A stretch of 47,214 nt of DNA from an uncultured Ilumatobacter sp. (lineage in GTDB: Bacteria > Actinomycetota > Acidimicrobiia > Acidimicrobiales > Ilumatobacteraceae), in the NCBI GenBank assembly GCA_905480335.1, contig CAJQPY010000001.1, forward strand, positions 1 through 47,214, read 5' to 3'. The notes below the pieces were generated by a model, which was given only the letters and a program-made list of their open reading frames with translations, had not been told where the DNA came from and made no database searches. Both the position numbers and the translations under genes were made by a program. This document shows, piece after piece, positions 35,462 through 43,746 of this stretch (positions are counted from its first letter, which is position 1; each line of letters opens with the position of its first letter).

Positions 35462-35851
35462 TCAATCGAGCGTAATCACCACTGCGACATCTGATCCCGA
35501 TCCGCGACCGATGAAACTCATCGCCTTCCCCAACAGTTTTATCGCGCCGTACTGCGCGCCGTACTTCTTCTTGACCATTGATGCGTAGTAGTCGGAGTCA
35601 ACACCGGTCTTAACCACGGCCATGCCGGTGACCGGCTCGGTGGCGTCCTTCACCGTGCCACGCGAATCAGATGGCTGGATGATGACGCGAGAATCGTTGT
35701 TGATTCGGGTCACCTTGTAACTCGACGATGACGTCGTGAACCCGACCTGGCCATCGCCGAAGTCGGCGATCCACACAGGGAGGGTTTTGGTGCTCCCATC
35801 CTTCTTGTAGGTCGTCAGTGCCACATACTTCTCATCGGCGATCGTTGCCAT
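35462..35851 (-). CDS. PPOX-class (split beta-barrel) flavin/F420-dependent oxidoreductase
   Basis: A 129-aa protein with the pattern of the small pyridoxamine-phosphate-oxidase-like family. It starts MATIADEKYVALTTYKKDGS, then TLPVWIADFGDGQVGFTTSS and SSYKVTRINNDSRVIIQPSD, as in actinobacterial F420- or flavin-binding reductases. The TGMAVVKTG strand and a C-terminal dimer region follow. The cofactor cannot be settled from sequence, though F420 is common in this phylum. The ATG at 35851 is the family start; the frame is open further upstream. Confidence 0.85.
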   Translation of the reverse strand: MATIADEKYVALTTYKKDGSTKTLPVWIADFGDGQVGFTTSSSSYKVTRINNDSRVIIQPSDSRGTVKDATEPVTGMAVVKTGVDSDYYASMVKKKYGAQYGAIKLLGKAMSFIGRGSGSDVAVVITLD

Positions 35852-36033
35852 GACGGCGAAGTTAGATGATGGACCAGCGGATGCCCCAGAGTCGACAGTG
35901 GGAACGAAGAGCAACTTCCTACGCGGCCGACCGATCCCCGGACGGCAACCTACTCGACGACCAGCGAAGCATGACGCAGCCCTCGACCGGGGGATTCACT
36001 GCGTGCTGCAACTGATAACGACACCCGAACATG

Positions 36034-36068
36034 CTGCGGCCGGGCAGCTAAGGCGTGCCCGACCGCAG
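36034..36068 (-). terminator. strong GC-rich hairpin downstream of thiolase
   Basis: CTGCGGCCGGGCA (36034-36046) and TGCCCGACCGCAG (36056-36068) pair at 12 of 13 positions around a nine-base loop, 45 bases beyond the thiolase stop. It is a plausible factor-dependent or GC-only terminator for the marR-thiolase unit. No T tract follows on either strand. Confidence 0.5.
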
Positions 36069-36113
36069 TTGCGTAGTTGTGATGTATTGAGCGGCGCCCC
36101 GACGCCACCCGGA

Positions 36114-37280
36114 TCAGTCGAGGCGCTCGATGATGGTGGCATTCGCCATACCGCCGCCTTCACACATCACCTGGAGGCCGTACTTACCGCCCGTGCGCTC
36201 GAGTTCGTTGAGTAGCGTCGCCATTAGTTTTGTGCCCGATGCACCGAGCGGGTGGCCGAGAGCGATGGCGCCACCGTTCACGTTGACCTTGCTCATGTCG
36301 GCTCCAGTCTCCTTCTGCCATGCGAGCACGACAGATGCGAATGCCTCATTGACCTCAAACAAGTCGATGTCATCGATCGACAGGCCCGTCTTCTCGAGGA
36401 TCTTCTTCGTCGCCGGAATCGGGCCCTTAAGCATGGTGACCGGGTCGGTGCCGGCGAGGGCAAAGCTGTGGAACTTGGCTCGGGGTTTCATGCCAAGCTC
36501 GGCCGCCTTCTCTGCGCTCATGATCAACACAGCGGACGCGCCGTCGGAGATCTGCGACGAGTTGCCTGCGGTGATCTTGCCGTCCTCCTTAAAGGCAGGC
36601 TTCAACTTGGCGAGTGAATCGGCGGTAGAGCCGTCGCGAATACCTTCGTCGGTCGTGACCGTGACGGTCTGGCCGTCGATCTCGACGTCGATCGGAACAA
36701 TCTCATGCTCGAAACGGCCTTCGTCGCGAGCGACGGCGGCGCGCTGCTGGCTCTCGGCACCGAACGCGTCAAGGTCCTCGCGGGTGATTCCGTACTCATC
36801 GGCGATCATGTCGGCACCGATGCCTTGCGGCGGGAGGCCGGTCTCGGCGTAGCGGTCGAGTTGCTCCTGGGGGAATGGAAAGCCCATACCCTGGACAATC
36901 GAGGCGCCCATCGGCGTGCGAGTCATGACCTCGACGCCTGCGGCGACAACGACGTCATACGCGCCGGCAATGACACCCTGTGCGGCGAAGTGCATGGACT
37001 GCTGGCTCGAACCGCACTGGCGGTCCACCGTTGTCGAAGGGACCTCTTCGGGCCAGCCAGCGGCGAGCACGGCGTTGCGACCGATGTTGAGCGACTGCTC
37101 GCCGACCTGCATGACGCAGCCCATAATGACGTCATCGACCATCGCCGGGTCGAGGCCGTTGCGCTCCTCGAGCGCTTTGAGAACCTGAGCCGCCATATTG
37201 ACGGGGTGCTCGTCTCTGAACTGTCCGTTGCGCTTGCCGCCTGGGGTCCGGACTGCGTCGACGATTACTGCTTCGGTCAT
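36114..37280 (-). CDS. acetyl-CoA acyltransferase (thiolase)
   Basis: Degradative thiolase that cleaves 3-ketoacyl-CoA with CoA, 388 aa. The nucleophile is C89 in DRQCGSSQQ. H343 lies in GGAIALGHPLGASG and the general acid/base C373 in QVMCEGGGMANA. FEVNEAFASV is also present. AGGAG lies seven bases before the ATG at 37280. It follows the MarR gene on the same strand, and both diverge from acyl-CoA dehydrogenase genes, a typical beta-oxidation grouping. It is an intact relative of the pseudogene at 10410-11170. Confidence 0.95.
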   Translation of the reverse strand: MTEAVIVDAVRTPGGKRNGQFRDEHPVNMAAQVLKALEERNGLDPAMVDDVIMGCVMQVGEQSLNIGRNAVLAAGWPEEVPSTTVDRQCGSSQQSMHFAAQGVIAGAYDVVVAAGVEVMTRTPMGASIVQGMGFPFPQEQLDRYAETGLPPQGIGADMIADEYGITREDLDAFGAESQQRAAVARDEGRFEHEIVPIDVEIDGQTVTVTTDEGIRDGSTADSLAKLKPAFKEDGKITAGNSSQISDGASAVLIMSAEKAAELGMKPRAKFHSFALAGTDPVTMLKGPIPATKKILEKTGLSIDDIDLFEVNEAFASVVLAWQKETGADMSKVNVNGGAIALGHPLGASGTKLMATLLNELERTGGKYGLQVMCEGGGMANATIIERLD

Positions 37281-37338
37281 TGATGGTCTCCTGTGTTGGT
37301 GGATTGATTCGACTTGAAACGAGTGTTGGACACACGCA

Positions 37339-37806
37339 TCAGGTTTCGTGGATGGCTGATTGCAGATTCTGCTGAAGTCGGCTGAGCACCCAACTGAGCG
37401 CCTGGCGTTCTTCGCGGCCGATGCCGCGACGGAGCTCGGCGCGGAGCACTTCGTCGACCTCGCTAATGCGCCTGGCAGTGGTGCGGCCGGCATCGGTGAT
37501 ATCAACGCGCCATACCCGCCGGTCGGCAGGGTCGGGATGACGCCCGACGAGGTCGCGTTGCTCAAGACGATCGATCACGGTGCCGATCGCTGCCCGCCCA
37601 ATGCCGAGATGATCGGCGAGCTGGGTCTGCGTGGTGGCACCAAACTCGGCGACGTACCCGATGAGACTGGCCTGGGTGAGGTTGAGGTCAAGTGGGACGA
37701 GTCGGGCGTCGAACGCTTCACGGACAAGGCGTGCCGTGGACATCAACGTCGATTCGACGCGCCGCCACGGCGGGGCGTCGAGTTCGTTGTTGGTCAGACT
37801 GCTCAT
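37339..37806 (-). CDS. MarR-family regulator of the acyl-CoA module
   Basis: A 155-aa winged-helix regulator. Its DNA-binding part reads TQTQLADHLGIGRAAIGTVI (recognition helix) then DRLEQRDLVGRHPDPADRRV (wing). It is the promoter-proximal gene of the marR-thiolase unit. The divergent spacer next to it contains palindromic GTATG/CATAC half-sites, so it probably represses both units and responds to an acyl-CoA or similar ligand. An ATG at 37833 would add nine residues and neither start has a good ribosome binding site. Confidence 0.88.
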   Translation of the reverse strand: MSSLTNNELDAPPWRRVESTLMSTARLVREAFDARLVPLDLNLTQASLIGYVAEFGATTQTQLADHLGIGRAAIGTVIDRLEQRDLVGRHPDPADRRVWRVDITDAGRTTARRISEVDEVLRAELRRGIGREERQALSWVLSRLQQNLQSAIHET

Positions 37807-37869
37807 TGGTGTGATACCCGACTTGGCGCACATTCAGAACAGATGCTGTGGCGCAAGTGGAAACTTATT

Positions 37870-37890
37870 GTATGGCGACATACTGTATGT
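37870..37890. promoter_or_regulatory. palindromic MarR-type operator
   Basis: The stretch contains GTATG (37870-37874), CATAC (37879-37883) and GTATG (37885-37889) in a row. ACATACTGTATGT (37878-37890) is a perfect 13-base palindrome about one T, and GTATGGCGACATAC overlaps it as a second perfect inverted repeat. It lies between the divergent marR-thiolase and acyl-CoA dehydrogenase units, in an AT-rich patch likely to include promoter elements. Binding by the adjacent MarR protein is inferred. Confidence 0.75.
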
Positions 37891-37950
37891 TCCAAGTCGA
37901 TCAACCGCACCGAGCAGTAAATGATCACCCGTCTAATGGAGGACTCCACG

Positions 37951-39171
37951 ATGAGCGACACGATGACCGCAACACTCAGCCCTGAAGCAGCCGCTGAGTT
38001 CCGCCAAAAATGCGTCGACTTCATGGACACTTACGCCGTAAAAACGGGAAATGCAATCCCCTCGCTTGACGACCAAAAGGCATTTCTTGCTGCCGCTGCC
38101 GGCGCCGGCCTCGCCGGCGTTCCCTTTCCTGAGCAATACGGCGGCGGCGGCTACAGCTTGGCCCACGAAAAAATCTGGCGTGAGGTAAAAGGCAACTACC
38201 GAATGATGGACAGTGAGTTCATCATTAGTCACGGGATGTGCCTGCCGATGCTCAACGAGTACGGCACTCCCGAGCAGAAGGCCGCCTACATGGCCGACAA
38301 CATCTCCGGCAAGACCATGTGGTGTCAGATGTTCTCCGAGCCCGGTGCCGGCTCCGACGTCGCCAGCCTGCAGTCGAAGTGCGAACTCGACGGCGACGAG
38401 TGGATCCTCAACGGGCAGAAGGTCTGGACCACCCTCGCCCACAAGTCCGACTACGGCGTCGTCGTCGCCCGCACCGACCCCGAGCAGGTCAAGCATGCGG
38501 GCATCTCGATGTTCATCCTCGACATGAAGGCCCCCGGCGTCGAAATTCGTCCGATCCACCAGATCGACGGCGGCAGCCACTTCAACGAAGTCTTCTTCAC
38601 CGACGTCCGCATCCCGAAGGACCACTTGCTCGGCGAGTACAACGCCGGCTGGAAGCTCGCTACTGCGATGCTGATGTACGAGCGAGTCGCCATCGGCTCC
38701 GCGGGCGCCGGCAAAATCAACCAGCCGACGTACAAGCTGCTCAAGAGCGCTGCTGAGGAGACCGGCCGGATCAACGACCCCGTCGTGCGCGACCAACTGA
38801 TGCAGATCTATTCGATGGAGACGACCAAGGCCATGGTCGCGATGCGTAACCGCGCCGAACAGAAGGCCGGCAAGACTCCCGGCCCCGGCGGCTCGCTCGG
38901 CAAGCTCTTCGGCTCCAACATCGCATGGAAGATGCGCGAGATCGCACTCGAGATGGCCGGTCCGTCGTCGATCGCCTGGGACCCCTCCAACGCGAGTGGT
39001 GCCGAGCGCCAACGCATCGTGCTCAACTCGTTCCAGTCGTCGATCGCCGGCGGCACCGACGAGATCCAGCGCAACATCATCGGCGACCGAGTGCTCGGCC
39101 TCCCGCGTGAACCCTCGGTCGACAAGGGTGTCCCATTCAAGGACCTCAAGGTCGGTACCCAGACCGGCTGA
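37951..39171 (+). CDS. acyl-CoA dehydrogenase (first paralogue)
   Basis: FAD enzyme that introduces the alpha-beta double bond in an acyl-CoA, 406 aa. Family signatures are WCQMFSEPGAGSDVASLQ, the FAD-binding WILNGQKVWTTLAH, IHQIDGGSHFNEVFFTDVRI, and the C-terminal SIAGGTDEIQRNIIGDRVLG. GGAGG lies nine bases before the ATG at 37951; an in-frame ATG at 37921 is less likely. It is closely similar to the second dehydrogenase at 40401, with long identical blocks. The first ~80 codons look less GC-biased than the remainder. Acyl preference is unknown. Confidence 0.94.
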   Translation: MSDTMTATLSPEAAAEFRQKCVDFMDTYAVKTGNAIPSLDDQKAFLAAAAGAGLAGVPFPEQYGGGGYSLAHEKIWREVKGNYRMMDSEFIISHGMCLPMLNEYGTPEQKAAYMADNISGKTMWCQMFSEPGAGSDVASLQSKCELDGDEWILNGQKVWTTLAHKSDYGVVVARTDPEQVKHAGISMFILDMKAPGVEIRPIHQIDGGSHFNEVFFTDVRIPKDHLLGEYNAGWKLATAMLMYERVAIGSAGAGKINQPTYKLLKSAAEETGRINDPVVRDQLMQIYSMETTKAMVAMRNRAEQKAGKTPGPGGSLGKLFGSNIAWKMREIALEMAGPSSIAWDPSNASGAERQRIVLNSFQSSIAGGTDEIQRNIIGDRVLGLPREPSVDKGVPFKDLKVGTQTG

Positions 39172-39227
39172 TCGCCTGCCTCGGCCCACCGCAGGCCACG
39201 GGCCGCAGACCGACGAAGGATCAACCG

Positions 39228-40307
39228 ATGACCGACAACTCACCGACAGATGGCGCAGACCCACTTCGTGATGCGTGGGACGCGTTCGCCGACAGCTTGA
39301 AGGTGCTGGGTCGCGAGGCGTTGGATTCGGCACCCAACGACGCCGAACGCATCGATGGACTCCGGTTCATCCTGCGCCAGCTCGCCTATCGCGAAGAGCA
39401 GTTCCTCGAATTCCCGAGCGGACACAAGCCCGAATTCTTCTTCGCCGAGTCGCCGACCCGCAAGGTCTTCGCTGACTGTCCCGACACGATCTACCGGCAG
39501 TTCAGTGTCACCCCGGGAGGCGTGTATCGCATCACCGGAACGCGAGGCGCATCGCCGTACATCTCGTTCACCGCCTATCGCGCCGGTGCGGTCGATCGGG
39601 TGGTCTCCGACCTCCACGATGGAGAGATCACGGTCGAGGCCGACGGCACCTTCCAGCTCATCGTCGGCGGATCCGCGCAGCCGACCAACTGGCTCGACCT
39701 CGGTTCCGACGCGGCCTTCGTGATCATTCGCGAGTACACCCACGACCGCGTCAACGGCGTGAAGGCGACATTCGAAGTCGAGCAGCTTGAGCCCGATCTG
39801 ACCGATCGCCCCGAACTCGACGTGGAACGCGTCACGGGTGTCCTCGGGCTCCTCGGGCTGGGCCTCAGCTGGGTCAACGCGGCGACGGTCAAGCTCTCCG
39901 AGGAGTTGCGACGTCGGCCGAACGTGATGAACGAAGCGGGGGCCGAGCTCGTCTCGGAGATGGCCGGCACGCCGCACAACCACTACCAACTCTGCTACGT
40001 GCAGCTCGAACCTGGCACCGCCCTCGAACTCGAGCTCGATCCCCCGGCATGCCGGTACTGGAGTGTCCACCTCAACAACTGGTGGTTGGAGTCGCCGGAG
40101 TTCCGCGACGGCCAGTCGGTCTGTGTCAACGATTCCCAGGCCACGCGCCAACCCGATGGCACCGTGAAGATCCTCGTCGGTCCCGATGACCCCGGCACAG
40201 GGAACTGGCTCGACACGAAGGGCCGCCGGGAAACGATTCTGCTCGCCCGCTACCTGCTCCCGGAAAATGAGCTTCCGCCGATCGTCACGCGGATCATCCA
40301 GATCTAG
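39228..40307 (+). CDS. DUF1214 domain protein
   Basis: A 359-aa soluble protein that sits between the two acyl-CoA dehydrogenases. The DUF1214 core is recognisable: YRQFSVTPGGVYRITGTRG in the first half, and PPACRYWSVHLNNWWLESPE and YLLPENELPPIV in the second. The N-terminal ~60 residues are helical (DAWDAFADSLKVLGREALDS). No signal peptide is seen. Family function is not established; its position suggests a role with the acyl-CoA substrate handled here. GAAGGA lies about eight bases before the ATG at 39228. Confidence 0.85.
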   Translation: MTDNSPTDGADPLRDAWDAFADSLKVLGREALDSAPNDAERIDGLRFILRQLAYREEQFLEFPSGHKPEFFFAESPTRKVFADCPDTIYRQFSVTPGGVYRITGTRGASPYISFTAYRAGAVDRVVSDLHDGEITVEADGTFQLIVGGSAQPTNWLDLGSDAAFVIIREYTHDRVNGVKATFEVEQLEPDLTDRPELDVERVTGVLGLLGLGLSWVNAATVKLSEELRRRPNVMNEAGAELVSEMAGTPHNHYQLCYVQLEPGTALELELDPPACRYWSVHLNNWWLESPEFRDGQSVCVNDSQATRQPDGTVKILVGPDDPGTGNWLDTKGRRETILLARYLLPENELPPIVTRIIQI

Positions 40308-40400
40308 CGATCTGACAACGGCGGGTCCCACTCGTTTCACTCTCGTGCGCTTTCGTACCCTCGCGGGCACACCGCGACGAGACCGAATGACGGGGATCAC

Positions 40401-41618
40401 ATGACCGACACCGCAACCACCAGCGCGCTCACCGACGATGAGGCCGCCGTATTCCGGCAGCGCTGCATCGACTTCATGGAGTCGCGGCCCGAGCAACGCG
40501 GAGCACCGACACCCGAGCAGTCGCGACAGTTCCACGCCGACGCTGCAGCAGCCGGCCTCGGCGCGGGTGTGCCGTACCCGGCCGAGTACGGCGGCGCCGG
40601 GTTGACCCTCGCCCACGACAAGATCTGGCGCGAAGTGAAGGACAGTTTCCCGGTGATGGAGGCCGACTTCGTCATCAGCCACGGCATGTGCCTGCCGATG
40701 GTGAACGACCATGGCACGCACGAGCAGAAGTTGCGCTTCCTCCCCGACCTGATCTCAGGCACGACGCTGTGGTGTCAGATGTTCTCCGAGCCGGGCGCCG
40801 GCTCCGACGTCGCCAGCCTACAGACGAAGGCCGAACTCGACGGCGACCAGTGGGTGATCAACGGGCAGAAGGTCTGGACCACCCTCGCCCACGTCTCGGA
40901 CTACGGGCTCGCGGTCGCACGGAACGATCCCGATCAGGTCAAACACGCCGGATTGTCGATGTTCATCCTCGACATGAAGGCCCCGGGGGTCGAGATTCGC
41001 CCGATCCACCAGATCGACGGCGGCTCGCACTTCAACGAGGTGTTCTTCACCGATCTGCACGTCCCCAAGGACTGGTTGCTCGGCGAGCTCAACACCGGGT
41101 GGAAGCTGGCGACGGCAATGCTGATGTACGAGCGCGTCGCGATCGGAGCCGGCGGAGGCGGGGGCGTCAACACCCCCATGTTCGACCTCCTCTGCAAGTA
41201 CGCCACCTCATCGGGTGCGCTCGACAATCCAGTCGTGCGCGACGAGCTGATGCAGGTGTATTCCATGGAGACCACCAAGTCGCTGATCGCGATGCGGACC
41301 CGTGCGGAGATGAAAGCCGGCAAGACCCCGGGGCCCGGTGGGTCACTCGGCAAGCTCTACGGCTCGGTGATCTCGTGGAAGATGCGCGACATCGCGCTGG
41401 GGATCGCCGGGGTCGGCTCGATCGCGTGGGACGACGACAATCCCTACGGCGGCAGTGAACAGAGCCTCACCCTGCGCAGCTTCGCAGCGGGGATCGCCGG
41501 TGGAACCGACGAGATCCAACGAAACATCATCGGCGACCGCGTGCTCGGGCTCCCGCGTGAACCCGCCGTCGACCGCGGCGTGCCGTTCCGCGACCTGAAG
41601 GTCGGGACGCAGGCATGA
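40401..41618 (+). CDS. acyl-CoA dehydrogenase (second paralogue)
   Basis: FAD-dependent dehydrogenase of 405 aa, a near twin of the gene at 37951. Shared blocks include ISHGMCLPM, WCQMFSEPGAGSDVASLQ, NGQKVWTTLAH, KAPGVEIRPIHQIDGGSHFN and GGTDEIQRNIIGDRVLGLPR. Differences gather in the N-terminal helices and in the region after the FAD motif (IGAGGGGGVNTPMFDLL against a SAGAGKINQPTYKLL stretch), which line the acyl pocket in this family. GGGGAT precedes the ATG. The two may form a hetero-oligomer, or each may act on a different acyl chain. Confidence 0.94.
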   Translation: MTDTATTSALTDDEAAVFRQRCIDFMESRPEQRGAPTPEQSRQFHADAAAAGLGAGVPYPAEYGGAGLTLAHDKIWREVKDSFPVMEADFVISHGMCLPMVNDHGTHEQKLRFLPDLISGTTLWCQMFSEPGAGSDVASLQTKAELDGDQWVINGQKVWTTLAHVSDYGLAVARNDPDQVKHAGLSMFILDMKAPGVEIRPIHQIDGGSHFNEVFFTDLHVPKDWLLGELNTGWKLATAMLMYERVAIGAGGGGGVNTPMFDLLCKYATSSGALDNPVVRDELMQVYSMETTKSLIAMRTRAEMKAGKTPGPGGSLGKLYGSVISWKMRDIALGIAGVGSIAWDDDNPYGGSEQSLTLRSFAAGIAGGTDEIQRNIIGDRVLGLPREPAVDRGVPFRDLKVGTQA

Positions 41619-41686
41619 CCGACACCGCCGCGACCTGACCGATCAGCCCGAGCTCGAATCGCACCCCGCCGCCGCCCACGGTCTAC

Positions 41687-41702
41687 GGTGACCTACGTCA
41701 CC
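41687..41702. promoter_or_regulatory. palindrome upstream of the PhyH operon
   Basis: GGTGAC (41687-41692) and GTCACC (41697-41702) are exact inverted copies around CTAC, ending just before the GGGGGG ribosome binding site of the first dioxygenase gene. The symmetry and place suit an operator, but an mRNA hairpin blocking the ribosome site is also possible. Confidence 0.5.
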
Positions 41703-41718
41703 ATCTGGGGGGATGTTC

Positions 41719-42621
41719 ATGGCAACAACAGCGGCGGGCGACCATCGGTTGTCGACGCGTCAAATGGCCGAGTTCGTGGCCAACGGGTTCCTGCGTTTCG
41801 ACGCGATCGTCCCCGCCGACATCAACGAACGCGCGATCGACGAGATCGGTCAGTTGAATGCCGAGCGGCTGCTCCCGGACGGGATGAAGCCACCGCACTC
41901 ACGAACGCCGCTCGACGACTGCTACCCACTGCCGTCGGTGGTCGGCGAGTACCTCCGGCTTCCGCAAATACGCGGGATCATCCACTCACTGGTCGGCGCC
42001 GACCCGGTCTTCGACCACGACTGGGTGCACCACATCCCCGGTGGCGGGAGCTACGTGCAACCACTCCATGTCGATGCGGCGACCGATTCGACCGACCCCA
42101 CGTTCGATGTCCAGCTGTTCTGGTATCCGAGCGCGGTCGCTCGCGGTGAGGGTGGCACCCGTTTCGTTCCCGGCAGCCATCTCACCCGCGTCCGATCGTC
42201 CGGGCTGCATCGGTACCAACACATCGTCGGCGAGCAACAGGTGGCGTGCGATGCCGGCAGTGTCTTCGTCTTCCACCACGGCCTCTGGCACGCCGGCCAG
42301 CCGAATCCCGGCGACAACGACCGGTGGCTTTACAAGATCCGCCTCAACCCGACCGAGCCTCAGGTCCGCCTCTGGGACACGACGGACTTCACCGACGTGC
42401 AGAGCCCGCCGACTGATCACATCTTCGCCCGCATGCAGCCGGGCAGCGTCGCCGAGATCTTCCGCACGTGGCATCCGTGGATGGGCATCACCGATTACCG
42501 CAACGACCAGATACAACGCGCGCTCCTCTGGCGTTACCTCACCGGTGACGACGACTTCGACGTCGACTACTACCTCACCCGTCTCGAAGGTCGCGCCGAC
42601 CTGGTCGAAGGCCGGGCGTGA
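41719..42621 (+). CDS. PhyH-family Fe(II)/2-oxoglutarate dioxygenase (first)
   Basis: Predicted phytanoyl-CoA hydroxylase-type oxygenase, 300 aa. The iron ligands are H117 and D119 in PLHVDAA and H191 in GLWHAGQPN. An arginine in WLYKIRLN is the likely 2-oxoglutarate contact. The double-stranded beta helix is bordered by TRFVPGSHL, a PhyH signature. I prefer the ATG at 41719, with a G6 ribosome binding site six bases upstream, over the ATG at 41713. It is the first gene of the tightly packed operon and ends one base before the next GTG. The substrate may be an acyl-CoA or a small amine or acid. Confidence 0.9.
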   Translation: MATTAAGDHRLSTRQMAEFVANGFLRFDAIVPADINERAIDEIGQLNAERLLPDGMKPPHSRTPLDDCYPLPSVVGEYLRLPQIRGIIHSLVGADPVFDHDWVHHIPGGGSYVQPLHVDAATDSTDPTFDVQLFWYPSAVARGEGGTRFVPGSHLTRVRSSGLHRYQHIVGEQQVACDAGSVFVFHHGLWHAGQPNPGDNDRWLYKIRLNPTEPQVRLWDTTDFTDVQSPPTDHIFARMQPGSVAEIFRTWHPWMGITDYRNDQIQRALLWRYLTGDDDFDVDYYLTRLEGRADLVEGRA

Positions 42622-42622
42622 C

Positions 42623-42907
42623 GTGACCCAGCGTCAACAGGTGCTGTATCTCTGGATGGCGGGTTCGTCACTCGACGAGAAGGTCGTCGGCTGGGCGTTC
42701 CACGACGGCACCGAGGGCGCGGGGCCGCAACTGCCGGAACCGAAACGGCCAGGAGATGGGCCGTATTCGAACGGGCTCTGCGCCCTCCAGGACGGCTGGA
42801 TGCTGCTGCAGTCCGCACAGCTCACCTCGCCGGCCCCGGGCCAGGAGCACCTCAACGCCTATCTCGAATACGAGTTCGTGTTCGAACGGCGGGTCGACCT
42901 GTCATGA
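42623..42907 (+). CDS. small unknown protein between two PhyH genes
   Basis: A 94-aa soluble protein I do not recognise. It opens with a strand-like YLWMAGSSLDEKVVGWAFHD, has a proline-rich middle (PEPKRPGDGPYSNG) and ends with two probable strands (GWMLLQSAQL and YLEYEFVFERRV), suggesting a small beta-rich fold. GTG 42623 follows the dioxygenase stop by one base and its stop overlaps the next ATG by four. Such tight packing makes expression and a stoichiometric role with the flanking dioxygenases likely, for example as a subunit. Confidence 0.7.
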   Translation: MTQRQQVLYLWMAGSSLDEKVVGWAFHDGTEGAGPQLPEPKRPGDGPYSNGLCALQDGWMLLQSAQLTSPAPGQEHLNAYLEYEFVFERRVDLS

Positions 42908-43746
42908 CCGCAGGCGCGCTGCATCCGTGGAACACGTCGTTCGAGTGGCGACGACTCGGAATCGAACCGCGCCGGCTGACGAGCGACCAGGTCGAGTCGT
43001 TCCACCGAACCGGATGGCTGGTCGTCGAGGATCTTTTCGAACAGGCGATGGTCACCGACCTCACGGCCGATCTCGACACGATCGAGGAGGAGGCCGCGGC
43101 GTTCGTCCGCGCCCAGCCGGACTCACGGCTCGTGATCTCCGAATCGGGCGCGATCACCTTTGCACCACACCTGGTGCCGCGCTCCGCTGCGGCGCGCCGG
43201 CTCAGCGAATCGCCGCCGATCACCGACCTCTGCCACGATCTGCTCGGCCTCGACGTCCGCCTGTACTGGGACCAACTCGTCTACAAACATCCTGATAAGC
43301 CACGGGAGTTCCCGTGGCATCAGGACAACGGATACGCATACGTGGACCCGCAGCAATACCTCACGATCTGGTTGGCGCTCACCGACGCAACTATCGACAA
43401 CGGCTGCCCCTGGGTCGCACCGGCAGCGCACACCCGCGGCACCCTCGCACACCGCTACGTCCACCCGCTCGGGCTGTCCTGCTTCGACGACCACCCGGAC
43501 GCGACCGCGGCCCCCGTTCGTGCCGGAGGTGCTGTCGTCTTCTCATCGCTGACACCGCACCGCACAGGGCCGAACACCACCGACTCGACGCGCAAGACCT
43601 ACATCCTCCAGTACGCACCGGACGGAGCCGAGGTGCTGCACGGCGATCCGGCGGTCGGACCACCGACGGATCGAGCGACGCAGGACGATCCAGCTCGACA
43701 GTACGAGGTGCTGCGCAACGGAGCACCCATAGGAGTCGCAGAGTGA
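42904..43746 (+). CDS. PhyH-family Fe(II)/2-oxoglutarate dioxygenase (second)
   Basis: A 280-aa PhyH-type oxygenase only distantly like the first. Iron ligands are H139 and D141 in PWHQDNGYAYV and H219 in LTPHRTGPN, with an arginine in STRKTYILQY as likely 2-oxoglutarate contact. YWDQLVYKHPDKPREFPWHQ is close to the pattern of phytanoyl-CoA and ectoine/mitomycin-type hydroxylases of bacteria. Its ATG overlaps the preceding gene and its TGA overlaps the permease GTG, so translation of all four is probably coupled. Two different oxygenases suggest successive hydroxylations. Confidence 0.9.
   Translation: MTAGALHPWNTSFEWRRLGIEPRRLTSDQVESFHRTGWLVVEDLFEQAMVTDLTADLDTIEEEAAAFVRAQPDSRLVISESGAITFAPHLVPRSAAARRLSESPPITDLCHDLLGLDVRLYWDQLVYKHPDKPREFPWHQDNGYAYVDPQQYLTIWLALTDATIDNGCPWVAPAAHTRGTLAHRYVHPLGLSCFDDHPDATAAPVRAGGAVVFSSLTPHRTGPNTTDSTRKTYILQYAPDGAEVLHGDPAVGPPTDRATQDDPARQYEVLRNGAPIGVAE

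Noticed and set aside
37933..40721. Two very long minus-strand open frames opposite the dehydrogenases and DUF1214 gene
   Set aside because: They mirror codon bias of strong plus-strand genes, are rich in Val/Gly/Asp/His, and contain no recognisable motif.
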